A DNA stretch of 64,000 nucleotides from positions 62,001 through 126,000 of the forward strand of contig JACOST010000013.1 of NCBI GenBank assembly GCA_016178705.1. Direction: 5' to 3'. The notes below the pieces were generated by a model that ran no database searches, had not been told where the DNA came from, and worked only from the letters and a program-made list of their open reading frames with translations. The position numbers and the translations under genes were made by a program. Origin of the DNA: Deltaproteobacteria bacterium. GTDB lineage: Bacteria > Desulfobacterota > Binatia > HRBIN30 > JACQVA1. How positions within the stretch are numbered: position 1 is the first letter of the stretch; every line of letters starts with the position of its first letter. This document shows, piece by piece, positions 43,675 to 53,038 of this stretch.

Positions 43675-43704
43675 CAGCGTTCCTGCGCCAATGCAGATGA
43701 AACA

Positions 43705-44823
43705 CTAGCTCGGTCGCATCTGCTCGCGCAGCTTGCAGCGCTCGAGGTACGTGCGCCGCACCAGTTCGGCGTCGCGCACGAAGTGTTCGAGTTCATTGAT
43801 CAGCAGTGCCTGCGGCCCGTCACACAGCGCCTGCTCGGGACGCGGATGGAAGTCGACCAGCACCATGTTGGCGCCGGCAATGATCCCCTGAGCGGTCACA
43901 TGCAGGATATCCAGCAGACCGTCGGGCGCGGCTTCTTTCTTGCCGACCGAGTGCGACGGATCAATGCACACCGGCACGCGCGTCAGCCGGCGCACCACCG
44001 GCACGTGGGCGAAGTCGACGAAGTTGCGGTGCGGGTCGCCGAGGTTGGTCTTCATGCCGCGCAGGCAGAAGACGATGCGATGATTGCCGCTGGTGGCGAT
44101 ATACTCGCAGGCGTTGAGCGACTCGTCGAGCGTGATGCCCATGCCGCGCTTGAACATCACCGGGAAGTCGTGTTGCTGCCCGACGGTCTTGAGTAACTCG
44201 AAGTTCTGCGCGTTGCGGGTCCCAATCTGCAGCATCACGCCAGTCGGATCGCCCGCGGCCTTGAGCGCGTCGCGAATCTCGTCGACCTGCGACTCGTGGG
44301 TGATTTCCATCGCCACGACTTTGATCCCGTACTTGCCGGCGAGCTCGAACAAGTACGGCAGGCAGGCCTTGCCGTGCCCCTGGAAGTCGTAGGGGCTGGT
44401 GCGCGGCTTGTACGCACCGGCCCGCGTGGTGGTGATGCCGAGGCCTTTGAGCGCACGGAACATCAGCTCGGTGTTCTCGGGAGAGTCGACCGCGCACAAT
44501 CCCGGAAAGAGATGGAAGGTGTCTTGACCGAAGTGCACGCCGTTGTACTCGAACCCGATCGCCTCGGCCTGGCCCTGGTGTCGGCCGATCGCGCGATAGC
44601 GCTCTCGGATCCGTATCACCTTCTCGACCGCTGGAAACTCTTCGAACGGTTCGAGCGGAATCGTGCTGGTCGAGCCGAGCAAGTAGATCTCCGTCAACAC
44701 GCGCAACGCGCCTTGAATCTTGCGCACCTCGGCGTGGACATCGGGGTAGCGCGCGGCCATTTGAATCACCTGCTTGACCTCGGGTGACTCCGGCAGGACG
44801 TCGTCCTTCATTACAATGATCAT
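43705..44823 (-). CDS. aroF: 3-deoxy-7-phosphoheptulonate (DAHP) synthase, type I-beta with N-terminal regulatory domain
   Basis: This enzyme condenses phosphoenolpyruvate with erythrose 4-phosphate in the first step of the shikimate pathway. The 372-residue protein starts MIIVMKDDVLPESPEVKQVI, the ferredoxin-like regulatory domain of the Thermotoga-type enzymes (about 1-75). The TIM barrel follows. Substrate and metal motifs are GAYKPRTSPYDFQGHG, LQIGTRNAQNFELL, FKRGM and IDPSHSVGKK, with VDFHPRPEQALCDGPQAL near the end. FQGHG replaces the usual FQGLG. It is cytoplasmic. The N-terminal domain usually gives feedback control by aromatic amino acids. Neighbouring genes are unrelated to aromatic synthesis. 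Confidence 0.9.
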   Translation of the reverse strand: MIIVMKDDVLPESPEVKQVIQMAARYPDVHAEVRKIQGALRVLTEIYLLGSTSTIPLEPFEEFPAVEKVIRIRERYRAIGRHQGQAEAIGFEYNGVHFGQDTFHLFPGLCAVDSPENTELMFRALKGLGITTTRAGAYKPRTSPYDFQGHGKACLPYLFELAGKYGIKVVAMEITHESQVDEIRDALKAAGDPTGVMLQIGTRNAQNFELLKTVGQQHDFPVMFKRGMGITLDESLNACEYIATSGNHRIVFCLRGMKTNLGDPHRNFVDFAHVPVVRRLTRVPVCIDPSHSVGKKEAAPDGLLDILHVTAQGIIAGANMVLVDFHPRPEQALCDGPQALLINELEHFVRDAELVRRTYLERCKLREQMRPS

Positions 44824-44911
44824 GCGGCACTCCAGTCTTCGGTGTGCTGATTAGGGCTCTTCGCCGCCGGAGGCAAGCTGGGCGACCGCCCGCAGACGGT
44901 CATCTCGCCGG

Positions 44912-45340
44912 CTATTTCGGCGAAGCGGTGGTCGGCGGTTGGACGAAGTCGACGCTGTCGAGCATGAGGAAGCGCGCGTTGGGGTCGAGACGCACGTAGC
45001 CCTTGATCGTGACTTGTTGGCGCGGGGAGACGGAGACGAAGCGCTTGATCGCGGTGTTCTGACCGCCAATCTGAAATTTCACCTTGTACGGCGCGACGGC
45101 CGCGTCGATATCGAGTGATGTGGTGGGGCCACTCAAGACGCTCAGCTTGAGCACGGATAGTTGGTATTTCTCGCCTTCGTAGACAACGACCCACGAAAAC
45201 TCCGGCCGGATCCCTTCCACCTGCTCGCCGACGTAGGCGACCATGCGCACCGGAATCGGTCCCCCTTGGCGCGGCCGCGCCTCGCTCGCACTTGCAGCCA
45301 GCAGCGTCAGCACGCAGACAATCCGAAAAGTCTTCGACAT
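44912..45340 (-). CDS. Secreted protein of unknown function
   Basis: The ATG at 45340, with CTGGAG upstream, is chosen over in-frame starts further up because a signal peptide (MSKTFRIVCVLTLLAASASEA) begins there. The mature part has about 120 residues, is rich in Val and Tyr and is probably all-beta (VRMVAYVGEQVEG, SWVVVYEGEKYQLSVLKLSVLSG, APYKVKFQIGG). No domain is recognised. It lies between the FecR gene (94 bases upstream) and DAHP synthase (88 bases downstream) on the same strand, and may be the last gene of the FecR/TPR-barrel set. Confidence 0.65.
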   Translation of the reverse strand: MSKTFRIVCVLTLLAASASEARPRQGGPIPVRMVAYVGEQVEGIRPEFSWVVVYEGEKYQLSVLKLSVLSGPTTSLDIDAAVAPYKVKFQIGGQNTAIKRFVSVSPRQQVTIKGYVRLDPNARFLMLDSVDFVQPPTTASPK

Positions 45341-45433
45341 CTCCAGTTCCCCCCTCCGACGGTTCTCCAACGACCGCGATCCGGACGCAAGGGGCGGACA
45401 ACACCGCAACGGTTCGGTCGGATGGAGCGCGGA

Positions 45434-46318
45434 CTAGAAGTCCACACCGACTTGGCCGGCTTGGCTCCGGACGATCGGCAAGGATTGATTCACCAGATCG
45501 CTGGGGTCACGCAGTCGTTCGCGTTCGGAGATCGCCTCCGCGCGAGTCAGCGGCGCGTCGGGATTCGCCGGCGCGGCGGGCGGGAGCGGCAGGGTGCCAA
45601 CGCGGTCTTCGGGTGGCAACGCGGCCCCGGTCAGCAGCGGGTGATCGACCGTCTGGCTTTCCGGTAAACCGGCGCCGACGAACTCGAGCCCCTCGAGGTA
45701 CAGGCGGAAGGCGTCATCGTCGAGACGACGGGGCGCAGTTGGAAACTGTCCCCGCGCCACCGTGGCCAACTCGCGCTCGGTAACAAAGACGACATGCCCG
45801 GCGCGATCGAGGACGCTATGAACCCGCGCACGGCCACCGACGCCAACAACCTCACTCACGTCCGCAACTGGATCGAAGCGCAGCACGAACTCGGTGCCGC
45901 GGACGCCCACGATCGCATTCGGACTCTCGATCTCGTAGGACGAACCCGGCTGCTGGTAGCCGTCGTTCACAATCGCGCGGACCTTGCCGCGGAGAATCCG
46001 CATCAGCGAGCGGAACACGCCCGGCTCCGGATCGAAGACCAGTTGATCGACGATCAGTTCCGTGTTGTCACCGATGATCAGCACGCTCTCGTCCCGGAAG
46101 ACAACTCGCATGCGTCCCGGCGAGCCGGTGCGCAGCTGATCGCCTTGCTCGACCGCTGCGCCGATGGTTGCGGGCGACCACTCGCCGCCGCGCCCAACCT
46201 CCGCCTGCCCTTCGAGGTCGGCAATGGTGCCAACCTGCGTGCCAACGGTCTGCGCGGCCACGCGCACGGCGAGGCACAAGAATAGGCACATCAACAGGCC
46301 ACGTCGCATGGGTCGCAT
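45434..46318 (-). CDS. Secreted FecR-domain protein
   Basis: The 294-residue protein has a signal peptide (about 1-22, ending VAAQ). Residues about 28-150 match the FecR-type beta-helical domain: VGTIADLEGQAEVGRGGEW, GAAVEQGDQLRTGSPGRMRVVFRDESVLIIGDNTELIV, ILRGKVRAIV, then YEIESPNAIVGVRGTEFVLRF. The rest is unassigned and Pro-rich. It has no membrane helix of the classical FecR sensor type, so it is probably a structural or assembly protein. It begins two bases after the TPR-barrel gene and is co-transcribed with it. A second ATG three codons downstream is possible. Confidence 0.85.
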   Translation of the reverse strand: MRPMRRGLLMCLFLCLAVRVAAQTVGTQVGTIADLEGQAEVGRGGEWSPATIGAAVEQGDQLRTGSPGRMRVVFRDESVLIIGDNTELIVDQLVFDPEPGVFRSLMRILRGKVRAIVNDGYQQPGSSYEIESPNAIVGVRGTEFVLRFDPVADVSEVVGVGGRARVHSVLDRAGHVVFVTERELATVARGQFPTAPRRLDDDAFRLYLEGLEFVGAGLPESQTVDHPLLTGAALPPEDRVGTLPLPPAAPANPDAPLTRAEAISERERLRDPSDLVNQSLPIVRSQAGQVGVDF

Positions 46319-46320
46319 GG

Positions 46321-47814
46321 CTAGAATCTCGCTCGTAACGACACCGAACCGATGTTCCGGTTGTAGTTGAAGTCGGGATCGTTCGAGTCGTTGAACGTAC
46401 CGAAATACCCCAGCAGCCCACTCACGTGTGGAGTGATCGGATACTCCACCACGGCGGTAATGTCATGTTCGTTGTCGACCCGGCCGTTGCTCGCGCCGTC
46501 GTAGTCTTCGTGGCGGTAGGCGTAGAACAGATCGCTGCTGAATCCATACGGGAACGTCCAGCCCAGCCCGGTCATGACCTCGTTGCCATCGTAACCGTAG
46601 CGGTCACCCTGCGAATGGCTCGGATCGTTGCGATCGAACTGATAGCCGAACAACACGTAGCGCCCGACCGCACCGAGGGCGAAGATCTCACGGATCGCAG
46701 GTGCGTAGTCGATGGAACTATTCTGGGTCTCAAACGGCTGCTGTAGGAAGTCCTGCCACCGCAACCGAAAGGCAAACTGCGTGCGGCCAAAATCGCCGCT
46801 GGGCACTTCTAGCCAGGGCGACGCAGTGACGGCGGACAGGAAGCGCGTAGTGTCGAGCAGGTAGAAGTCGTAGTACGCGAGGAAGCCCGCGCGCGCTTCG
46901 CCGAACGCCCCAACGAGTTGCAAGGTTGGCCGGTGGTCTTGCAGATCGAACTGGGTCAGGTTGAAGTACAGGCTCTGGTAGAAGTCGTACCCAAGAGACA
47001 GTTGCACCTGTTGCCCGCGCCACACCACGGCATTGCCACCGACGGATGCGAACGCACTTCCATCGGCTTGCCGCGTGATACCCGCCGCCGTCGCGATCGC
47101 GTCGTCCGTCGGAGCCAAGACCACGTTGCTGTCGTACTGAAAGCCAGCTTCCGCGAAGACTTCGGTAGCCGGTCGCTCGCCGGCGCGCAGTCGCCGCAGC
47201 AGCGCGGCGGCTTCCCGACCCATTTCTGAATTGGGGCTCTCGGCAGCGACTGCGTCGAAGTGACGTTCGGCCCCGGGCCAATTCGAATCTTGGTAGTCGG
47301 CGATGCCTTGATAGTAGTGGACCGGCACAGCCAGGGCGGGATCGTGCGCGAGCGCCCGCTGCCATTGCGCGCGCGCGGCCCGTCGATCGCCGAGACGGAG
47401 ATGGGCGATGCCGAGGAACAACGAGGCAGAGGCTTCTGCCTCGGGAATGCGCTGCCCGCGTTCGAGTAGCGGAATGGCTTCCGCGGGGTCGCCGGCCTGC
47501 ACCAGCGCCACTCCCAACTCGAGCGCCGCTTGATCCATGTCGGGACGCACGTGTAGCACCGCCCGTAGATCAGCCACCGCGGCGGCGTGGTTGCCCAGGC
47601 GACCAAAGGTGACGCCGCGATAGTATCGGGCGTACACGTCCTCCGGGTCGGCGCGTGCCGCCTGCTCGAACAACGTGAGCGCCGCGGCGTAGTTGTGGGC
47701 GTGGAAGGCAACCAATCCTTGCGAGTAGACGCGCTCCGACTCTTCCGAGCCGAACGCCGTGGCACCGTTCAAGAGACACAGGGCGATCAAAAGAAAAATG
47801 ACTCGCCGCCTCAT
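46321..47814 (-). CDS. TPR plus outer-membrane beta-barrel protein (Slam-like architecture)
   Basis: The 497-residue protein has a signal peptide (about 1-22). Periplasmic TPR repeats follow to about residue 205 (GLVAFHAHNYAAALTLFEQAARADPEDVYARYYRG and repeats). Then comes a barrel of amphipathic beta-strands, starting VFAEAGFQYDSNVVL and ending IGSVSLRARF with a terminal Phe, the Bam recognition signature. A TPR domain joined to a C-terminal barrel is the layout of surface lipoprotein assembly modulators (Slam). The adjoining gene, which overlaps by four bases, encodes a lipoprotein. Whether it exports that lipoprotein is inference; Slam-specific sequence motifs were not checked. Other TPR-barrel families exist. 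Confidence 0.75.
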   Translation of the reverse strand: MRRRVIFLLIALCLLNGATAFGSEESERVYSQGLVAFHAHNYAAALTLFEQAARADPEDVYARYYRGVTFGRLGNHAAAVADLRAVLHVRPDMDQAALELGVALVQAGDPAEAIPLLERGQRIPEAEASASLFLGIAHLRLGDRRAARAQWQRALAHDPALAVPVHYYQGIADYQDSNWPGAERHFDAVAAESPNSEMGREAAALLRRLRAGERPATEVFAEAGFQYDSNVVLAPTDDAIATAAGITRQADGSAFASVGGNAVVWRGQQVQLSLGYDFYQSLYFNLTQFDLQDHRPTLQLVGAFGEARAGFLAYYDFYLLDTTRFLSAVTASPWLEVPSGDFGRTQFAFRLRWQDFLQQPFETQNSSIDYAPAIREIFALGAVGRYVLFGYQFDRNDPSHSQGDRYGYDGNEVMTGLGWTFPYGFSSDLFYAYRHEDYDGASNGRVDNEHDITAVVEYPITPHVSGLLGYFGTFNDSNDPDFNYNRNIGSVSLRARF

Positions 47815-49544
47815 GGCGCCCCCGCGGTGACGACCACCTCGCCGGCGCGACAGCCGGCCGGGAACACCTGCTCGAGTGGATCGACATACTGACCACCAAG
47901 GCAGCGAAGGACGACGCGACTGCCCGGTGGAACTCCCGCGTCAATCGCCACCCGGCACGTATAGACCACGCTGTCGTCGGCGATTGGGTTGAGCGTCACC
48001 AACGCCGCGCTGACTCCCTGGCAATCGGTGGCGGGCTGACAACCCGACGGACGGAACGCAAAATCGGCGACCAGGCCTGCGCTCGCGGTGCAATCAGGTG
48101 ATCCGGCTGCCGTGGCCGCGATCGCGACGCCGGCACCGGCGGGTTCACTGATGATCTGATTCTGCGTACCGAGCACGGCGGTCCCGAGAGTCAGGAGCCG
48201 CACGGCTACAGTGACACGCGAGTCGGGTGCGCCGGTGACCGAACCCACTGCGATCGTCACGATGGCCGGGGTCTCCGTGGGCGTGCGCGTCGGCGTGAGC
48301 GACGGAGTGCGAGTGGGAGTTTGCGTGGGCGTCGTCGTTGGCGTGGCGGTGGGTGTGGCAGGGGCAGTGGCCGTCGATGTGTGAGTAGGCGTGGCGGTTG
48401 GTGAAGTGGTGAACGTCGCGGTGAAGCTATGTGTTGGGGTGACTGTAGGGGTCCGTGTTGGCGTTAGAGTCGGCGTCGCAGCCAGAGTGGCCGTGAGGGT
48501 GTTCGACGCAGTAAAGACCGGAGTCGGGCTTGCGGTCGGCGTGGTCGTGGGCATTGAGGTGAGTGTAGTGCTCGGGGCAAGCGTAGCGCTCGCAGTCGGC
48601 GTCGCCACAGGCTCCGTCGGTGTCGCCGTGCCGTCCACTACCGCGAACGGGTAGAAAAAGTTCAGTGCCCGCGCCGGCGACGCGAGGTTGCGCGCTTGAG
48701 CCTGCAGTGTGGCGTCGCCGCTCACGATCTCGACCGGTTCGCCTTCGACGATGAATCCACTCACCTGCAACGCACTGCCCGCACTGCACGGCTGCGCGGA
48801 GCCGTCCGCGCATGGGACCAGCGTACGCAGCCTGACAGCGGACTCGCTCCCACCATCGGGCGTCACAGCGAGCGCAATCGAGTTCGCATCGACTCCCGTG
48901 ACGGCATCGGCGACGGTGAGCTGAATCGATACCGGCCGCACTGCGGAGCCGTGCGGGACCGGCTGCGCCGTCACCACGAACGGGACGGCGGGAATATCGA
49001 TTGAGCCGACTTCAGTGAGCGCTCCGGGTGCGACATCGAAGCTCTTCGCATCGCTCTCAAAACTCGGCGAAGCGAGACGAGTCGGATCGCACGGCAGCCC
49101 GACATCGACCGGATCGGTTGCGCACTGCGTATTGTCCTCGCCGGCCACGGGAGCGAAATCTGTCGCGAACCCGGCGACGGAGATCACCGCCGCGCCATTG
49201 GCGATGCTGTCGAGCACGACACGCCGTGCCGGCAGTGACGACGATACGGCAAGACAGCACCGTCCCTTCTGCGTGTCGAGCACGATGCGCACGGTCCGTA
49301 CCGACGGTGGAATCTGCGTACCGAAGCCGCCGTCGGCGGCGCGCTCGCGCATCGGTGCACCGCTGACGAAGGCCGCCGTGCCGTCGGCCGCACGCGGCTG
49401 CTCCCACAAGGCGTGCAAGCTAATCCGGCCACGATCTTCGCGCCCGGGCGCGCCGCCGCCCCCGCAGGCGCTCAGCCCCAGCGCCGTCGCACTGGTGAGC
49501 AGCGTGAGCGTTGTCATGAGTCGAATGTGTCGAGCCACCAGCAT
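47811..49544 (-). CDS. Lipoprotein with Thr-Pro stalk and cohesin-like C-terminal domain
   Basis: The ATG at 49544 is preferred (it lies before the hydrophobic run and lipobox LSAC); ATG 49517 is an alternative. The 577-residue protein has a beta-rich N-terminal region with several Cys and a GVDANSIALAVTPDGG segment. A Thr-Pro stalk follows (nt about 48640-48250). The C-terminal 140 residues read VTIAVGSVTGAPDSRVTVAVRLL...TQNQI, then SVVYTCRVAIDAGVPPGSRVVL and GEVVV. That pattern resembles cohesin domains (VGxxxGxxGxxVxVxV ... YTCxVxI ... G). A lipid-anchored, stalk-borne cohesin-like module is the expected form of a surface receptor for dockerin-tagged proteins. Cohesin assignment is by pattern only. 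It overlaps the TPR-barrel gene by four bases. Confidence 0.7.
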   Translation of the reverse strand: MLVARHIRLMTTLTLLTSATALGLSACGGGGAPGREDRGRISLHALWEQPRAADGTAAFVSGAPMRERAADGGFGTQIPPSVRTVRIVLDTQKGRCCLAVSSSLPARRVVLDSIANGAAVISVAGFATDFAPVAGEDNTQCATDPVDVGLPCDPTRLASPSFESDAKSFDVAPGALTEVGSIDIPAVPFVVTAQPVPHGSAVRPVSIQLTVADAVTGVDANSIALAVTPDGGSESAVRLRTLVPCADGSAQPCSAGSALQVSGFIVEGEPVEIVSGDATLQAQARNLASPARALNFFYPFAVVDGTATPTEPVATPTASATLAPSTTLTSMPTTTPTASPTPVFTASNTLTATLAATPTLTPTRTPTVTPTHSFTATFTTSPTATPTHTSTATAPATPTATPTTTPTQTPTRTPSLTPTRTPTETPAIVTIAVGSVTGAPDSRVTVAVRLLTLGTAVLGTQNQIISEPAGAGVAIAATAAGSPDCTASAGLVADFAFRPSGCQPATDCQGVSAALVTLNPIADDSVVYTCRVAIDAGVPPGSRVVLRCLGGQYVDPLEQVFPAGCRAGEVVVTAGAP

Positions 49545-49678
49545 GCGAAACGGTCCGCCCCTGTACTCTTCATGGCGTTCCGCTGTCAAGAAGAAAAAAA
49601 CGACACGTGAGGGTTTACAACTGACCGTGAGTTGCGCTACAGGCCCGCGACGTTGTCAGCTCTGAACTGCACGCAAGC

Positions 49679-50755
49679 ATGCGAATCATCAAAGACAAAC
49701 TGCGGAGCGACACGCCTCGTTCGCGACCAACTGCGGCGCGCCTATGCGCCCTCGCACTGCTCATCGTGCAGGCGGCCGGGCGCGCCGCGGCTCAGCCGAC
49801 GACGGAAGCCACGGCATCGATACTGGTATTTCCGAAAGTGCTCGCGTCGGCCGCGCGCGAAACCCTGATTCAGATTACCAACACCTCCAACTCGCTGGCC
49901 TTGGCGCGCTGTTTCTATGTGAACGCGGCAAGTTCAACCGTGTCCGCGTTCACCATCACCCTGACCCGGCAACAGCCGACTCATTGGGTCGCCTCATTGG
50001 GGCGACCGCTCGATCCCACGGATCCGCAATGTTCGTCAACGAGCAACGCGTGCAACGCCGCCGGCCTCGATCCCGGCTCCGTGCCGGCGTTCGCTGCAGA
50101 TTTCCAAGGGGAGTTGCTGTGTGTGCAAGTGTCCGCCAGCGGCGAGCCCATTGGCGGCAACAGCTTGAGCGGCCAGGCGACGCTGACGGACCTGAACACG
50201 GGCGACATCACGCAATACAGCGCGGTCGGCCTGAAAGGCACCGCGTTCGCCGGGTCGACCGGCAATACACTCCCGCTCGACAACTCACAGTTCATTTCTG
50301 GCCAGTACGACGCATGCCCGAACAGTTGGAACCTGAATCACTTCGCGGCCGGCGCCGTCGACGATCTCGCTGGTGCCGGGTCCGACGTGCAGACCGAGAT
50401 CACGGTGATTCCTTGTACGCAGGATCTGAGCGGATTTGCGCCGACCGGGATCACGCTACAGTTTTCGATAACCAACGAGTTCGAGCAACTGTTCATGGCC
50501 ACGACAATCGCTACGGGCTTGGTGACGGTCTCCCTCGCCAGCATAGACGCTGGGCTTACACTCGCCAACCTCGGCACGCCGACCGCCCGGACGCAGATCA
50601 CACCGACGGAGCAGGGCGTCATCATCGTTGGTGAGGAGATCCGGACGTCGCCAGGCCCCGGCCCCATCTCGACCTCGGCCGCCGTCAACTTGCATCACGA
50701 AGGGACGCGCCGCAATGGTGTGGCGCCGATCGACGTGATCGTGCTGCCGAACTGA
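49679..50755 (+). CDS. Secreted family protein, tandem paralogue 1
   Basis: This 358-residue secreted protein (signal ending GRAAAQ) belongs to an unrecognised family with four copies here. Shared landmarks are: ASILVFPKVLASAARETLIQITN near the mature N-terminus; a single Cys strand (ARCFYVN); an HW-type strand (PTHWVASLG); FQGELLCVQVSASGEP; TQYSAVGLKG; CPNSWNLNHFAAGA; VIPCTQDL; QFSITNEFEQ; and a C-terminal SAAVNLHHEGTR...IDVIVLPN. Paired Cys and all-beta content suggest an extracellular beta-sandwich. No enzyme motif is seen. It is divergent from the cohesin-like lipoprotein gene, with a shared 134-base promoter region. The downstream paralogue begins seven bases after its stop. Confidence 0.75.
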   Translation: MRIIKDKLRSDTPRSRPTAARLCALALLIVQAAGRAAAQPTTEATASILVFPKVLASAARETLIQITNTSNSLALARCFYVNAASSTVSAFTITLTRQQPTHWVASLGRPLDPTDPQCSSTSNACNAAGLDPGSVPAFAADFQGELLCVQVSASGEPIGGNSLSGQATLTDLNTGDITQYSAVGLKGTAFAGSTGNTLPLDNSQFISGQYDACPNSWNLNHFAAGAVDDLAGAGSDVQTEITVIPCTQDLSGFAPTGITLQFSITNEFEQLFMATTIATGLVTVSLASIDAGLTLANLGTPTARTQITPTEQGVIIVGEEIRTSPGPGPISTSAAVNLHHEGTRRNGVAPIDVIVLPN

Positions 50756-50762
50756 CTCTCGA

Positions 50763-51890
50763 ATGGACCTGCGAATGCCTCCCCGAGTGCTCCTGACGGT
50801 CGTGAGTGTGCTGCTCCTCGGACCGTTCAGCGCACACATCGGCCGCGCCGAAATTGCCGCCGACCAGGCGGCCGCAGTGGTGATCTTCCCGTATGTCTTC
50901 GTCGACTCGGCCAACGGCAGCGACACCCTGCTCCAGTTGAGTAACGCGGACACAAGCGGGCTCGACCTGCAGTGCTTCTACGAGAACCTCAACGGGCACT
51001 GCAGCGACTCTTTCGCCATCTGCCAACGCGACGATGAGTGTGCACCGACGGGAATCTGTCTGGCCGGGTACTCAGAGAACAACTTCCGGATTCATCTCAC
51101 TCCTGGTCAACCGATCAGTTGGCGCGCGAGTCAGGGTGCATTTCCCTTGCCCTGCGATGCCGCCGCCAGCGGGCCGTGCGGCCCAGGAAACGACTTCAAC
51201 ACCGGGTTCATTCCTTCGCCCACCGAGGATCCGTTCACCGGCGTGCTGCGTTGCATCGCGGTCGACGGATCGGATCTGCCCGTGGAATCGAACGTCATCG
51301 AAGGCGTGGCGACGATCGAGCACTTCCAAAGCTCGCCGGCGGTGCGGTTCGATCAGGCGAAGTACAACGCGATCGGCATCCGCGCGATCGCCGGTGCCGG
51401 TGATGGTGATCCAATGCTCAATATCGGCGGCGCCGCAGCCGAGTACGACGGGTGTCCCGGCGTCACCGTGGTCACCCATCTGTTTGAAAACGCGCGCGCG
51501 CCTGCGACCGCGACCAGCACCGTGCAGACCACACTCGTGCTGGTACCGTGCAGTGTAGACTATGTGTCGCAGACGCCGGCAACGGTGTCCGTGCTGTACA
51601 CCGTCTTCAACGAATTCGAACAGCGGCTGAGCACCACCAAGCAATTCACCGGTGCGCAGGTGCTGCCGCTGTCCGGGATTCACGCCACTTTGTTCGACGT
51701 GGCGACGCAAGGCACGTTGAGCGGCCAAACCCGCATCAGGCCTTTCGCCGGTGGCGGGGTGTTCGTCCTCGCGCTCGAGCGCCACACGGACGACGTGGAT
51801 GCCACGCTGGTTTCGACGGCCGCCGTCAACCCGCACCACGCCGGTGCGCAAGGATCCGGCGACTCGATCGTGCTGCCATTCATGCCGTAG
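50763..51890 (+). CDS. Secreted family protein, tandem paralogue 2
   Basis: The 375-residue product has a signal peptide (cleavage near IGRAEIAA) and the family landmarks: AAVVIFPYVFVDSANGSDTLLQLSN, LQCFYEN, QPISWRASQG, FTGVLRCIAVDGSDLP, KYNAIGIRAI, CPGVTVVTHLFENA, VPCSVDY, VFNEFEQRLS, AAVNPHHAGAQGSG and a terminal IVLPFMP. An extra Cys-rich insertion near CSDSFAICQRDDECAPTGICL is absent from paralogue 1 but present in paralogue 4. It is part of a four-gene run with spacing of 4-7 bases, so all four should be one transcript. The function is unknown. An ATG four codons downstream is an alternative start. Confidence 0.75.
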   Translation: MDLRMPPRVLLTVVSVLLLGPFSAHIGRAEIAADQAAAVVIFPYVFVDSANGSDTLLQLSNADTSGLDLQCFYENLNGHCSDSFAICQRDDECAPTGICLAGYSENNFRIHLTPGQPISWRASQGAFPLPCDAAASGPCGPGNDFNTGFIPSPTEDPFTGVLRCIAVDGSDLPVESNVIEGVATIEHFQSSPAVRFDQAKYNAIGIRAIAGAGDGDPMLNIGGAAAEYDGCPGVTVVTHLFENARAPATATSTVQTTLVLVPCSVDYVSQTPATVSVLYTVFNEFEQRLSTTKQFTGAQVLPLSGIHATLFDVATQGTLSGQTRIRPFAGGGVFVLALERHTDDVDATLVSTAAVNPHHAGAQGSGDSIVLPFMP

Positions 51891-51897
51891 GAACGCG

Positions 51898-53034
51898 ATG
51901 TCGCTTGTCGAAACAATCTTGTGCCGCCGATTCGCTCGCGGGCTGATCTTCGTGGCATTGAGCCGTTGCTTCCTGGCGACACCAAGCCACGCCCAGGTCA
52001 CCCTCGAGCGAGCCGCGTCGATGCTGATTTTTCCCCACGTCGTTGTGAGCGCACAGCAGGATACGATCATTCAGCTCTCGAATACCTCCGCGTCAACCCT
52101 CAATGCGATCTGTGTATACGTGGATGGGTCCTTGACCCATCCGACGTTTCCCCAAAGCCCGGCGAATCCGCCGACGTGCTCACCAACGTTCTTCGACATC
52201 ACCCTCTCGGGCAATTCAGGCCAGGGTAAGCAAGCCACGCATTGGACCGCGTCACTCGGAAGGCGGGTCGATGCTTTGAGTGACAATTTCCTCTGCACCC
52301 ACTCGAACCCGCCGGATTGCGACGGCGCGGGTTTCGATCCCGGGCTCGTGCCACCGGCGCCGCTAGGTTTCGACGGCGAGCTGATCTGCTTCACTGTCGA
52401 TGCCAGCGGAGTCCCGATTGCGAACGACGGCCTGACCGGAGACGCAACGATCAAAGACCTGACCAGCGGCGACCTGGCGCAGTATCTTGCGATCGGCCTA
52501 CCTGGGACGATCAACAACAACGGCGACGGCGTGCTCTGTATCGGCTCCGGCGTGAGCGCCACCTGCCCATCAGGCGCCGAGTATCTCGCCTGCCCCGACA
52601 CCTGGATTCTCAATCACGTTGCCAGTGGAACGGAAGACCCGCTAGTGGGTTCCGGCTCATCCGTCAGTACCAGCCTCACCATCGTTCCGTGCGGGCGCGA
52701 CTTCACCGCCACGAGCGCCGCAAACGTCAGCGTCCAGTTTCAGGTGACCAACGAATTCGAGGCGACGCTGTCGGCAACTACGACGGTAACGTGCTTTGCG
52801 AACAGCCGGCTGGAAGACATCAACCCGTCCTTCACTCGGCCCATCATCGGTTCGGACTACGTGCAGACCCGCATCCGGGCCACAGGAGGGCGGGGGATCG
52901 CCGTCGTGGCGCAAGAGTTTCGCGATAGCGGCGGCGCACAACCGGTGACTGCCACCGCAGGCTTCAGTGCGCACCACGAGGGCCAAGCCGCGGGGCAGGA
53001 CATCATCATCCTGCCGCCGACGCTGACACCGTGA
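51898..53034 (+). CDS. Secreted family protein, tandem paralogue 3
   Basis: The ATG at 51898 starts seven bases after the previous stop and gives 378 residues with a signal peptide ending PSHAQ. An in-frame reading upstream lies within paralogue 2 and is rejected. Landmarks match paralogue 1 closely: ASMLIFPHVVVSAQQDTIIQLSNTS, ATHWTASLG, FDGELICFTVDASGVP, LAQYLAIGLPG, CPDTWILNHVASG, VPCGRDF, QFQVTNEFEA and GFSAHHEGQAAG...DIIILPP. Paralogues 1 and 3 share the shorter CFYVN-to-HW segment; paralogues 2 and 4 share the Cys-rich insertion. This suggests a two-gene unit that was duplicated. Its role is unknown. Confidence 0.75.
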   Translation: MSLVETILCRRFARGLIFVALSRCFLATPSHAQVTLERAASMLIFPHVVVSAQQDTIIQLSNTSASTLNAICVYVDGSLTHPTFPQSPANPPTCSPTFFDITLSGNSGQGKQATHWTASLGRRVDALSDNFLCTHSNPPDCDGAGFDPGLVPPAPLGFDGELICFTVDASGVPIANDGLTGDATIKDLTSGDLAQYLAIGLPGTINNNGDGVLCIGSGVSATCPSGAEYLACPDTWILNHVASGTEDPLVGSGSSVSTSLTIVPCGRDFTATSAANVSVQFQVTNEFEATLSATTTVTCFANSRLEDINPSFTRPIIGSDYVQTRIRATGGRGIAVVAQEFRDSGGAQPVTATAGFSAHHEGQAAGQDIIILPPTLTP

Positions 53035-53038
53035 CGAG

